Assembly (NCBI GenBank): GCA_023374045.1
Contig: CM041779.1
Location: 266,982,131-267,046,130 of the forward strand
Origin: Limonium bicolor
Taxonomy: Eukaryota; Streptophyta; Magnoliopsida; Caryophyllales; Plumbaginaceae
DNA length: 64,000 bases
Direction of reading: 5' to 3'
Each line of letters opens with the position of its first letter. The stretch's first letter is position 1. Below are positions 50,652-62,600 of this stretch, in pieces. A program made the translations under genes and the position numbers. The notes beneath the pieces are model-generated. The model ran no database searches. It was not told where the DNA came from and saw only the letters and a program-made list of their open reading frames with translations.

Positions 50652-50677
50652 TGTGCTTTAAGGAGCCTTAAGGCACA
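50652..50677. promoter_or_regulatory. Conserved U3 hairpin, LARD
   Basis: TGTGCTTTAAGG pairs with CCTTAAGGCACA around AG, with one T-G wobble. The other copy is at 60053-60078. Compared with the chromovirus copy, a base pair is gained next to the loop. Confidence 0.6.
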
Positions 50678-52495
50678 TTTTTGAAAAATTGTCCTGTAAA
50701 TGAGTTTTGAGTGGCTAAATGTCCATCATTACTCTTTAATTAACATGTGTAATACTTAGTATCACATTTGGAAGTCTAAATCAATGGGAAATCAAAAATT
50801 TCACAAGAATGTGCCTTGTTTTGGTGAATAGTAACTAAAATATGCTAGTTTATGACATAAGTCAATATAAGTAAGTTAGTTGGTCAACAAAGACCATGAT
50901 ATGCCGTAGTATGTAAAGGGGGCCGGTTTTTCATGTGTGACTCACCACACTTGACCAATCAAATAAACAAGGAAAAGTTATAAAGCAAAAGTTACTATTT
51001 ACTTTAGCATAAATATCTCCAAAAGCAACCTTCCTTCTCATTTTCTTCTTTCCTTCTTCATTTCACACGGTCTCCAATCCTCTTCTCCCTTCTCCTTCGG
51101 TGATGCTACAGCTCAAGCACCATCTTCAAGCTTTGAACTCTTGTATCTCCTAGCTCCCTTTGCCAAATCAAAAACAAAGACCACCATTCTTCTAGTTGGA
51201 GCAAGCTCTACACTTCTATCTTTTCAAATCTTCAAGAACTCCATTTCGGTGCCATGAATATTCACCATTGTTGGAGCTTGAGCTTACCTTTTCATGCCTT
51301 GTTATTCTCCTTTGCTTCAAGGTAAGGAAAGTCAAAGAAAAACTTCATTTCCTTTTGTTTTCATAAGTGACCGAAATCACCTTCTTCATGGTGTTTTCTT
51401 TTGCCTTGTTTTAGCTTCATTCCAATCATTCAAGGGCTTGGTGGAAACCTCTCTTGTTACATATTCAAGTTCTCTTTCAAATTCTAAGGTAAACTTCTAT
51501 TTTAAGTGTTTAGAACACTTATGTAAATTTAGGGTTTATATGTGAGTTTAAGTATGAAACTTAATGCTCATTACCCTTATATGTATATTGATTAGAAAGT
51601 TGACAAGTGATCAAACTCGTTGCTGATTTTCGGTTCAAGGAAACAAGAAAGAAGTTTGAGAGGAAAAGAGGTAAACAAACTATCTCAATGCAGCTTAAAT
51701 GCCTTAGGAAAAATGAGCTTGATTTGCTTAAAAAATACCTAAGGAGCCAATGGGAAAAGAGCTAGTGAATTGTTCTTAAGGAGATTATTAAAGGGCATAT
51801 GTGATGTTGAGTGTATTTGCAGGTTAAAGGCAATATATTATGTGGGAAATTCAATGTTTAAGGTTTATGTTATTTAAGGGCCTAAGAGCCATGTTATTTA
51901 AGGGCCTAAGTGCCAACAATTTGATTATGCACTATATTGTGATGTAGTGTAAAATTTGGTGAAGTTTGTGTGTGAGAAGGTTCTTGATGGATTTAGGTGT
52001 TCTTGAATGTCTAATGGTGAAAAACAATGTGTTTTGGTATGACAATATGCTAGAAGAACCCATGTCAAAATTTAGATAATGTATAAGAAGTTCTAAGTGT
52101 TTAAAAAGAGTTTTGGTGAGTTTGGAAGTGTTGAGAATGATTAAGTGTTTTACTAGGGAAAGAAAGGTGCATTAAGGTGTTTTAGAAGGCAAAAAGGATT
52201 TAGGCATTATCTTGGAAGTTCTAGAAATCCAATGGGTGTTTTGGGATGTACTAAAGTCTTGGAGGAGTTTGTTAAGGTTTAGGTAATGTTGATGTACAAG
52301 GAGGAAATGATGTTTAGGTAAGGAAGATGTTTGAACTTGTGAAGAAAATTCTTGGAAGGACATGAAGTATTTTTGGTGGGCTAAATATAGTGTGGGAACA
52401 TGCTATAAACCTAAGGGGGAAGTATTATGAGTATTGAGCATTTAGGCAAGACATGAGTAAGTGTTTAAAGGTATAGAAAATGGAGTTTTGGGCAC

Positions 52496-52745
52496 GTCCG
52501 AACTACCGTCCGAACATGGACGTTCGGACATGCCCTGTTGCGCGTAAGTCTCCTGAACTTCGACCGGTGTCCGAACTACCGTCCGAATTTGGAAGTTCGG
52601 ACACACCTATCTCTATATTCTGTTTTGGCCTCGAACAGCATCCGAACTTGGGAAGCTCGGACGCATGTTCGGACATTCGTTTGTTTACACCCATTTGAGC
52701 CTCGAATAGTGTCCGAACTTGGGAAGTCCGGACACAAGTTCGGAC
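52496..52745. repeat. Palindrome array, LARD 5' LTR
   Basis: Arms of the type GTCCGAACT(T/A) and AGTTCGGAC alternate in 250 bases. The 3' LTR copy (61889-62126) has lost one 12-base arm between short direct repeats, so the array differs within one element. Confidence 0.9.
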
Positions 52746-54169
52746 AAGGCGCTGTATGGACCAAAAACATTGTTTAAGGTTATAGGATGATGGGGATTAT
52801 TAAGTAATGATGTTATAAGATTGTTAAGGACATGTTAAGTGAGTTATAATGACAATTTAGTGGGGGAAAATTGTATTAAAATGTAAAAGTAAAATAAGTT
52901 AAAATGTGAAGTTATTTAACTAAGTTAACGGGGATAAGTTATGAGCATTAGACATTAAACAATCATGTTACCCCGATGTTAATAAAAGTACATGTAATAT
53001 TATCAGTTGTTCGAGAATTGCTCAAGGAACATAAGTGGACATGATAGGGTGGACTCCGGTGACAGGTATGGTTTTCATGCAACCTGTGTCCTACCGGATT
53101 ACACCGGCTTGTATGCCAATGTGTTTTTCTGTATGTTTGCCACGTTGTAAGATAAAACATGTAATGAGTTTATAGTAATTCATTTATGTGGCGTTTCAAC
53201 TCCGATACCATTTAACCTCGAAAGTGTTAAACCTTAGCTAACTGAGTCTAGGATCACATGAGAGTACGGTATTCGGATTAAACGGCCCGAACCATGGGAC
53301 GTTCTAACCACGGCTATGCGTGTGTTAATTGTGTGATATTTGTGTTTATGTAAGGACCTCCCTCGTATGTTTAACCCGGTTGTAATACTGTATGGCGTGT
53401 GGATGTGATAGACTCCATAGTGGGGCTCTAACTAATATCTAAAAGTAAGTATGTACTAACAGGGGTGAGGAATCCGGTTGTTCCGGTCGCGCGTTGTTTG
53501 GGAGTGGGTATCCTTTTTAGCCTTACCCTCCTCTCTGTTATGGTTGTTTCCCTCACGGGTTACGATCTCCCATTAGCTTACTCCAAAGCTTAGCTATTCT
53601 GACTTATGATCGGTTTAGGGGGAACATGTGTTTATGTGGTGTGTTCGGGTCACCATATCCGAACCATCTTAACTTAAGTTACTCGTCCGACTATTAGGAC
53701 GGTAATGAGTGTTGTATAACGAGTTTATCATGAGGGTGACATCATTCTCTAGGCTCACCAGTGAATTAACTATGTTTGGGTCGGTTCCTAAGAGAACCGT
53801 TCCCGTTATGTTATGTGACGTTGTTGTACTGCAATTCCCATTGCGATGTTGTTATGTGCAAGTTGAAACGTGAAAAGTGTTGTTATGTGGTGTATGTTAT
53901 ATATTGTAAAATGTGGAGTATGTGGATCATGGATATGAATCCCAGTTTGTGATAAGAGGCGTTTAAGGATAACCCGATTAATGGGTAAGTGTCGTCTATT
54001 AAGGAAGTAGCTCCATTAGAGGAGAAACACTCTAGGGTTAATGAACACAAAGAGTGACTTATCAAGTAAGGATGTGTTATCTGTTTGTTGAGCCCATTGA
54101 GGTGGAATGTTATGTGTTGTGTGTTCATAGTTTACATGCATGATTCAAATATAATCAACCGCATGCTAA

Positions 54170-54280
54170 GACGACAATTAGTTGTGCGTGGTCCAGTAGC
54201 ATGCGGGCTGCGGGATTACCATACCAGCAATGGTGCTGAGCCCCTTGGGGGCCACCATTTCTCTTCTTTTCCTATTTCAG
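54170..54280 (+). promoter_or_regulatory. Conserved late-LTR hairpin block, LARD
   Basis: GACAATTAGT, then CAGCA-ATGG-TGCTG (54225-54238), then CCCC-TT-GGGG, then a strong pyrimidine tract ending CTATTTCAG|GT at 54280. It is the best splice-acceptor-like end among the copies. The 3' LTR copy (hairpin at 63518) has loop AAGG. Confidence 0.6.
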
Positions 54281-54643
54281 GTACAAGGAGCTGGAAGCCG
54301 TTCGAGAGTAGGATGGGGTAGTCGTTTGTACCTGGGTAATTATTTAAGTTATAAATGTACAGTAGGTGTAGTAAGACCGAAATTGTTATCAGCATCAGTT
54401 TGTAAATACTCGGCACGGTTGGAAGCCTTGAGTATGTTTTTGTTGTTAATGAAAGGGATAGCATTGTGTAGTCGCTCGGGAATCTAGTCCATCAGACCGA
54501 TACAATGTATGTGTAATAGCCTTGTTAGCCACGTGGGTGGTTAACGGCGTGTAACACCAACGAGTTAAGTAATGTGATGAAGGAAGTTTTCCGCTGTAGT
54601 TTATTGTTAAGTGTGTTAATGTTGGATGGGGTGTTACAAAAAG

Positions 54644-54670
54644 TGGTATCAGAGCGAAGTATCGCTCTGA
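54644..54670 (+). promoter_or_regulatory. Primer binding site within a hairpin, LARD
   Basis: TGGTATCAGAGC (54644-54655) is the initiator Met tRNA site. TCAGAGCGA (54649-54657) pairs with TCGCTCTGA (54662-54670) around AGTA, a 9 bp stem. Confidence 0.95.
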
Positions 54671-57600
54671 TGACTGAATTACCGAGCTTAGGAAGTACCG
54701 AGTTAGGATTTTAGTACTTTGGATTAAGGGTGAGGGATAGCGGAGAGATACGCTAGTTAGGAGTAACCAGTGAATACTGAAAACCTACATATCCTCGCCC
54801 TCCAAATCCTGTTTATAACTTGGGAAAAACGCCAGAGAGATGGAAGTCCTCTCTTACTCGGGAATACCCGATCGGCTGTTATTAATATAACTTTAGGTAC
54901 GGGAGAACCTGTCATACGGTAGATCCGAAAACTGGGAATCCCGGAGACGGTTCCCATCTGAACAATGTTAACCGCATTTAATAGCGAAGAATGAAGAATC
55001 TTGTGTATAGAAGAATAGAATTTCCGGCAGCCTGGGTCGACATGCCGAGCAGTCGAGAACAACCAGCTTGCAACGCACCGACCGTGCAACAGACAAGAAG
55101 TGCAGTAATGAAACCCGAGACGAGTGTCTACGGGACCACAGTTATTAAATGATACACTAACGGTATACCAACCGATAAGGAACCACAACATAGTGCCCAA
55201 ACAGAGACAAGTCTCAGTAACCACGACAAATGCGTGGAACGGGCTACGAAGAGGAAAGAATACAAAAGAAAAGGGGTCTCCAGAATAGGAAACACCCTAG
55301 TTAATGATTATCATGTGAATACAGCGAGAAGTCGCCCAGAGGGTTAATTGTCAAAACTGTAAGATCAAGTGAGGGCCAACAAGGCCACTGATGACAGTGC
55401 GGGTGAGAACAATACCGCAACCGGTGTGTGTTTAACCGATAAGCCAGTTAGCATGGCGCACTTGCCATGGCAAGTGCTGCTATAACAGGACTGTTCGGGA
55501 AGTTTTAACAGATACGAAGTACTTAGTAAAGTACCATGAAGTTAAGTGAGATCATCATAACCGTGGAAGGGCTTGATAGCCTAACCTCTGTAATTGGAAG
55601 TACACCAGTCAGCAAGAAGCTAGACTTGGTTAAGGCAAGAAGGCGTTGTGAAACCATGAGAATTTTTCTTTCAAGCTTAGATTTATTTCAAACTCTTTTC
55701 TTTCAAAACCCGATTTTCTTTCAAACCAATACTTCTTTATAACCTTCTTCTAAACCAAACCAATAAAACCAAGGGCAGTTGACAAGGATACAACAGTGGA
55801 TAAACTTTCCCTCGATTAAGTTCGGGAAGCACAGAGTGCATATTGTCACAGGACAATATAAGGGAGCTGACAACAGAATACTTCACCTAGGCGTGTGACG
55901 GACACTATGAGTGTACCAACTGTAATGTGGGACGACCGCACTCCGATTGGAGCTTGTGGGCCTGACAGACCTACTTATGGGTTAGTTGGGTAAGTAGCAA
56001 TGTATCAGCATGGTACCCCATATATGTATACAAGTAGAGTCCGGAACACGGGAAGTAGTCGACTCCGTACTACGGTCAGCAGTATAAGTCAAACAAGAGC
56101 TAAGGATTACCATGAATGGTTAAAGTAAAGGAACTCAGTTAAGTCAACGAGACTAAAGGAATTAGTGAATTCCTATCAAGGAAATGTTTAAGAGTCAGGA
56201 GGTGCGAAGTGCACTAACTGTTATGTAAAGACATCACATATGTCTTAAGAATCCCGAGGGGTAAACATGATAGCTAGAATGGTGACCCAGCCTGTGCATG
56301 GCAAGGCAGATGCCTAATGTGGACACATTAGTGTGCAATGAACGGGATGAAACTCCCAGAATGAGTACCTACACTACCAGGAAATGTTGATCTTCACAGA
56401 AGAGGATAATAAGCCAGTTAAGAACGCAAACGGCGTGGCTAACTGAATATACCAATAAGTGTGAACCAGATGTAAAGGCATAACTTAGTAACACCCAGGA
56501 GCAATCCTTGAAGGGTGTTCGCATCAACAATTGTTGCACGAAATGACATGATAGAAGCACAAGGGTTGAAACTAACACCCAGTTTAGACATAAGTTGTCA
56601 GGAGATGGACTGGCAATCCTAAGGGGCATCCCATGAAAGGAAACAGAATGCAACGACCTTGTCATGGAGCTCAATATGATATCCAAACCATGTAATGTTG
56701 TACAAGGAAGTGAATGTGTATGAGTAGCCTACAATGAGCAGAGCTCGAGGCAGTAAGGCTACTAAGCCACAAGCAAATGTGTTATGTAAATTTGAATTAA
56801 TTGTAGAAGTCTATGTAATATAAGTACGTGAAGCGGATAACGAACCACTGCTAAGAGAGTGGGGATACCTCTTAACATTGTGAGACCGCAACAGCGGTAG
56901 TTATGTGAACTAAGTTTAAGAAATATGTTAAGGATTGATCATGTTGATATTGCGAGAGAACAGTTAGTTTAGTAGCATGTGAAGCACCCAGCTGAATAAC
57001 GGCAGCTTGTAACTCGAGTGAGCTACGCTCAAGGAGCATTCAGTAGTCACCCAAAGGAATGAAAATCATAATACGAAGGATGTAAGTATATGTGTGGAAG
57101 TTAATATGACAGTGAATACCATGTAAGTTAGTGTTATACAATAAGTAAGAGCACGGTGCGCAGCAAGCGACCGTTGTATAAGTGTTGTTGAATAATAATA
57201 TGGCAGATAAGACCAGTTATGAGTTAAACTCAGTGGAGATGCAAGGTAAGTGATGATAAGCAGACTGGGCAATAAGCCAGTAGTTGATACTAAGTGATAA
57301 GGAACTCAGTGTGGATTCCCACTGCTAATAAGAGATTTACTGTCAAGAGTTTACACCTCTGCACTCTGTATGACTGAGTGTTTTGGTATTGCACTTGCAC
57401 AGTAATGATCGAGTGGGATAGCTAGGAATTGGAAACATGTTAATTGTGGAGGAATAATGTTATAATGGCCGATGCATAGGAATGCAAGGCCGCACCAATG
57501 AAAAAATGCAGGTACATAACCAAATGTGGAGGCATGATTAACAGTAAGTGACTACAGTAGCACTGACTGCCAAATATCGGTATGGAATATACCCTAATGT

Positions 57601-58151
57601 TGGAAATAACCAAGAGAGCGCTACCATTAGGTAGCAGCTCAATCTCAACCGACAGTAAGTCGGAAGGGAACAAATCAATCATTGTGAAATACGTACAGTT
57701 TACGTAGTAAGTTATTAGAGAAGTGGATGGAAAGTCTTGAAACTCACCGAATTCGCTCACGGTAAGAGATACCACGCATCGGTTGAGAAACTGTTATTAC
57801 CAAGATAAAGACGATAATTGGAGATGTACAATACATTAAGAATAATGAATGGGGCAAACTACGCCCTACAGTTGTCAGAGTTGCGCAGTAGACACTAGTG
57901 AACCAGTGATTCAAGTGTACAACGTGAATAGCGAATATGAGTAAATGACTAATTATTAACGCCTAGAAGCCTCACAGGCCAGAACCGAAACCAGTTAAGA
58001 GTTAAAGCAAACTCCAATGAGAATTCTTGGTTTAGGGACTAAACCGCCAATATGGTCAAGATCCTCTAACCAGAACACATTGTATAACAGACCACGTGGA
58101 AGTTGAAACACTTCACGACGGCAGAACATTTTAAGTCAATGTTCAGTGATT

Positions 58152-58187
58152 GATTACGTGGGCGTAATCCCTTTTAAGGGGGGTAGA
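58152..58187 (+). promoter_or_regulatory. Hairpin plus internal polypurine tract, LARD
   Basis: GATTACG (58152-58158) pairs with CGTAATC (58163-58169), followed by CCTTTTAAGGGGGGTAGAG. It is the counterpart of 39478-39513, but 1.4 kb from the 3' LTR instead of 0.27 kb. Confidence 0.65.
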
Positions 58188-59257
58188 GCGCAAAACCACT
58201 TAGTGTGTATTACCGTACAAGTGTACGTAGTGTATGTGACCTATACTGTGCATAACACAAAATAATTGTTTTGATGATTGGTGTGTGTGTTACGTAAACA
58301 TACACATTCATTCATGGCTTAATTGTGGTAATTGCGCACAGAAGATGCGAATACCATTGTGATAAGTGTGTTTATTTGTTAACAGTTGTGTGTGATAGTA
58401 CAAGTGTGGGGAGTAGAGAAACTCCCGGGGAACTAAAACCCCGACATTATATGTTCATATGACACTAAATGTGAAACTGTGTGTTGTATTTTGATAAAAT
58501 ATATGTGTATATATATACTATATAGTGATTCATGAAAGGGTATGAAACCGACATAGAACCTAGTGAGAATATGATTCCCTAGGTAACAGCATTAAAGTGA
58601 ATGGAAATAACTGATAGACGAAGTTCTATCCCTTGGAGACGTTATGATCATGATTATAATGATTAAAAAGATAGAAAATTGGAAATGGGTGTATTACTTG
58701 ATGCTTGAAAATGAAGTGGGAAGTGGAACTTGATTTACATGCGATCAAGGGAAGCCGAACACAAAATGGGGTGAAAGGATAGTTCGACACTGATGCTGAT
58801 CACATCAGGGTTGGATGATTCTTGAAGCTCCCCTTAAGTGGTCACAACTAACCACGCTAAGAAAAGAAGCAAAGAGCATAAGTTGGACTTGGAGTTGTAT
58901 GTGTTTTCAAAAGGATTTTCAATTGGTATTTCCAAAACAATCGATTAATATTTTGAATAAAGGATTCTCTTATACTTAACCTAGTAAAGAATATTTTTGT
59001 AGTACTTGCTCACGAGCTGAGGACATATGAGCCTTTGTCTTCGGACCGGCGACATGAGAAGTACATATGTTAAAAATTAAGTGAATGTTTTGATCTCCTA
59101 AAGGAACGGGGACCAGAAGGTGTCCATCGCGACCGGGTTCTGCGGGATCACAGTGTATGTAAAAGATATTTTTGGTTGCCATACATGCTAAGACATGTTG
59201 TGTGGTATGTGTAATAAAGATTATTTTGACATTGAGTTCCAAAAGTGTATGTTATTA

Positions 59258-59495
59258 AGACCTATGGGTCTAAATGTGTTGTGTTACATAGACCTATGTG
59301 TCTAAAGGTTGTTATGTTATCAAGACCTAGGGGTCTAAATGTTGTTATGTTACCCAGACCCAAGAGTCTAAGGGTTGTTGTGTATGTGCAAATATTGTTA
59401 AGATACCCGGACCATTGAGTCCGAGGTTATCATGTGAGTATGTCATGTTATGTTATGCATGGATGTGAATATGTTACCCGGACCATTAAGTCCGA
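59258..59495. repeat. Array of six short stem-loops upstream of the LARD 3' LTR
   Basis: Units of about 35-55 bases each contain a small hairpin: AGACCTATGGGTCT, AGACCTATGTGTCT, AGACCTAGGGGTCT, AGACCCAAGAGTCT, CGGACCATTGAGTCCG, CGGACCATTAAGTCCG. Between them a (T)GTTATGTTA(C)-like spacer recurs. Confidence 0.85.
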
Positions 59496-59580
59496 GGGTG
59501 TGATGTAAAGTATGTTTGGTCATGGAAGTTTAATTCCAAGTGATCTCCGTGTTTTAATCCAAATAATGTGTGGGAAGTGT

Positions 59581-59617
59581 GAACTTCGAGGACGAAGTTC
59601 TTTTAAGGGGGGTAGAT
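59581..59617 (+). promoter_or_regulatory. Polypurine tract with adjacent hairpin, LARD
   Basis: GAACTTCG-AGGA-CGAAGTTC, then TTTTAAGGGGGGTAGAT up to the LTR at 59618. It differs from the chromovirus stem by one compensated base pair. Confidence 0.9.
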
Positions 59618-62600
59618 TGAAATACCTCAAACCTTGATATGTTGTTTAAATACCAAACTATGATATTTAAAGGCTAAAAAGTGCCTTAGAAACATCAGTG
59701 TACAATTTAAACCATGGTGAGAACAATAAAGTACCATAAATACAGTTTGAGCAAAAACATGCTCTAAACTTGGAAGTGAACTTGGTTGGGACCCAACGAG
59801 CCTACCAAGACTTAGTGATACTAAATTATGATTTAATAAGGCTAATTAAGTCCTTAGGAAACTTTGGTAGACAGTTAAACCAAACAAAACACAAGAAAAT
59901 ACCAAAGTCAATATGGGCAGAAATGTGCTCTAAGCTTGGGATAAATTTGTATAAGACCTAAAGGTCATACCTATACCTTACAAATATGTTAATGAACATG
60001 TTAAATCAATTACTAAAGAAAACCAAGCTTGAAAACAAGTTAAAACACAAAATGTGCTTTAAGGAGCCTTAAGGCACATTTTTGAAAAATTGTCCTGTAA
60101 ATGAGTTTTGAGTGGCTAAATGTCCATCATTACTCTTTAATTAACATGTGTACTAATTAGTATCACATTTGGAAGTCTAAATCAATGGGAAATAAAAAAT
60201 TTCACAAGAATGTGCCTTGTTTTGGTGAATAGTAACTAAAATATGCTAGTTTATGACATAAGTCAATATAAGTTAGTTAGTTGGTCAACAAAGACCATGA
60301 TATGCCCTAGTATGTAAAGGGGGCCGGTTTTTCATGTGTGACTCACCACACTTGACCAATCAAATAAACAAGGAAAAGTTATAAAGCAAAAGTTACTATT
60401 TACTTTAGCATAAATATCTCAAAAGCAACCTTCCTTCTCATTTTCTTCTTTCCTTCTTCATTTCACACGGTCTTCAATCCACTTATCCCTTCTCCTTCGG
60501 TGATGCTACAGCTCAAGCACCATCTTCAAGCTTTGAACTCTTGTATCTCCTAGCTCCCTTTGCCAAATCAAAAACAAACCACCATTCTTCTAGTTGGAGC
60601 AACCTCTACACTTCTATCTTTTCAAATCTTCAAGAACTCCATTTCGGTGCCATGAAGATTCACCATTGTTGGAGCTTGAGCTTACCTTTTCATGCCTTGT
60701 TATTCTCCTTTGCTTCAAGGTAAGGAAAGTCAAAGAAAAACTTCATTTCCTTTTGTTTTCATAAGTGACCGAAATCACCTTCTTCATGGTGTTTTCTTTT
60801 GCCTTGTTTTAGCTTCATTCCAATCATTCAAGGGCTTGGTGGAAACCTCTCTTGTTACATATTCAAGTTCTCTTTCAAATTCTAAGGTAAACTTCTATTT
60901 TAAGTGTTTAGAACACTTATGTAAATTTAGGGTTTATATGTGAGTTTAAGTATGAAACTTAATGCTAATTACCCTTATATGTATATTGATTAGAAAGTTG
61001 ACAAGTGATCAAACTCCTTGCTGATTTTCGGTTCAAGGAAACAAGAAAGAAGTTTGAGAGGAAAAGAGGTAAACAAACTATCTCAATGCAGCCTAAACGC
61101 CTTAGGAAAAATGAGCTTGATTTGCTTAATAAAATACCTAAGGAGCCAATGGGAAAAGAGCTAGTGAATTGTTCTTAAGGAGATTATTAAAGGGCATATG
61201 TGATGTTGAGTGTATTTGCAGGTTAAAGGCAATATTATGTGGGAAATTCAATGTTTAAGGTTTATGTTATTTAAGGGCCTAAGAGCCATGTTATTTAAGG
61301 GCCTAAGTGCCAAGCAATTTGATTATGCACTATATTGTGATGTAGTGTAAAATTTGGTGAAGTTTTGTGTGTGAGAAGGCTTGATGGATTTAGGTGTTCT
61401 TGAATGTCTAATGGTGAAAAACAATGTGTTTTGGTATGACAATATGCTAGAAGAACCCATGTCAAAATTTAGATAATGTATAAGAAGTTCTAAGTGTTTA
61501 AAAAGTTTTGGTGAGTTTGGAAGTGTTGAGAATGATTAAGTGTTTTACTAGGGAAAGAAAGGTGCATTAAGGTGTTTTAGAAGGCAAAAAGGATTTAGGC
61601 ATTATCTTGGAAGTTCTAGAAATCCAATGGGTGTTTTGGGATGTACTAAAGTCTTGGAGGAGTTTGTTAAGGTTTAGGTAATGTTGATGTACAAGGAGGA
61701 AATGATGTTTAGGTAAGGAAGATGTTTGAACTTGTGAAGAAATCTTGGAAGGACATGAAGTATTTTTGGTGGGCTAAATATAGTGTGGGAACATGCTATA
61801 AACCTAAGGGGGAAGTATTATGAGTATTGAGCATTTAGGCAAGAAATGAGTAAGTGTTTAAAGGTATAGAAAATGGAGTTTTAGGCACGTCCGAACTACC
61901 GTCCGAACATGGACGTTCGGACATGCCCTGTTGCGCGTAAGTCTCCTGAACTTCGACCGGTGTCCGAACTACCGTCCGAATTTGGAAGTTCGAACACACC
62001 TATCTCTATATTCTGTTTTGGCCTCGAACAGCGTCCGAACTTGGGAAGCTCGGACGCATGTTCGGACATTCGTCTGTTTACACCCATTTGAGCCTCGAAT
62101 AGTGTCCGAACTTGGGAAGTTCGGACAAGGCGTTGTATGGACCAAAAACATTGTTTAAGGTTATAGGATGATGGGGATTATTAAGTAATGATGTTATAAG
62201 ATTGTTAAGGACATGTTAAGTGAGTTATAATGACAATTTAGTGGGGGAAAATTTGTATTAAAATGTGAAAGTAAAACAAGTTAAAATGTGAAGTTATTTA
62301 ACTAAGTTAACGGGGATAAGTTATGAGCATTAGACTTTAAACAATCATGTTACCCCGATGTTAATAAAAGTACATGTAATATTATCAGTTGTTCGAGAAT
62401 TGCTTGTATGCCAATGTGTTTTTCTGTATGTTTGCCACGTTGTAAGATAAAACATGTAATGAGTTTATAGTAATTCATTTATGTGGCGTTTCAACTCCGA
62501 TACCATTTAATCTCGAAAGTGTTAAACCTTAGCTAACTGAGTCTAGGATCACATGAGAGTTCGGTATTCGGATTAAACGACCCGAACCATGGGACGTTCT

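Larger units (their letters stand above)
50215..54638 (+). repeat. 5' LTR of the LARD, 4424 bp
   Basis: Features in order: U3 hairpin 50652-50677, TATA-like site 50978, donor-like CAAG|GTAAGG near 51320, acceptor-like TTTGCAG|GT at 51822, palindrome array 52496-52745, late hairpin block 54170-54280. No protein is encoded. The 83-residue frame at 51294-51545 recurs in the 3' LTR only because the LTRs are copies. Confidence 0.95.
54639..59617 (+). other. Non-coding interior of the LARD
   Basis: There are 4979 bases between the LTRs with dense stops. The longest frame (155 residues, minus, 54757-55224) shows no family resemblance. The first 150 bases resemble the start of the chromovirus interior (shared ACCGAGTTAGGAT), supporting common ancestry of the packaging region. 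Structured parts are listed separately. Confidence 0.8.

Noticed and set aside
51294..51545. 83-residue frame repeated at 60692-60943
   Set aside because: Both copies are in the two LTRs of one element, so repetition does not show selection. It crosses a donor-like CAAG|GTAAGG.
54085..54487. Overlapping 78- and 85-residue frames over the late-LTR block, repeated at 63378-63614
   Set aside because: They overlap hairpins and the acceptor-like site. The LTR copies explain the repetition, and no family is recognised.
54757..55224. 155-residue minus-strand frame, longest in the LARD interior
   Set aside because: No recognisable domain, antisense to the element, and surrounded by dense stops.
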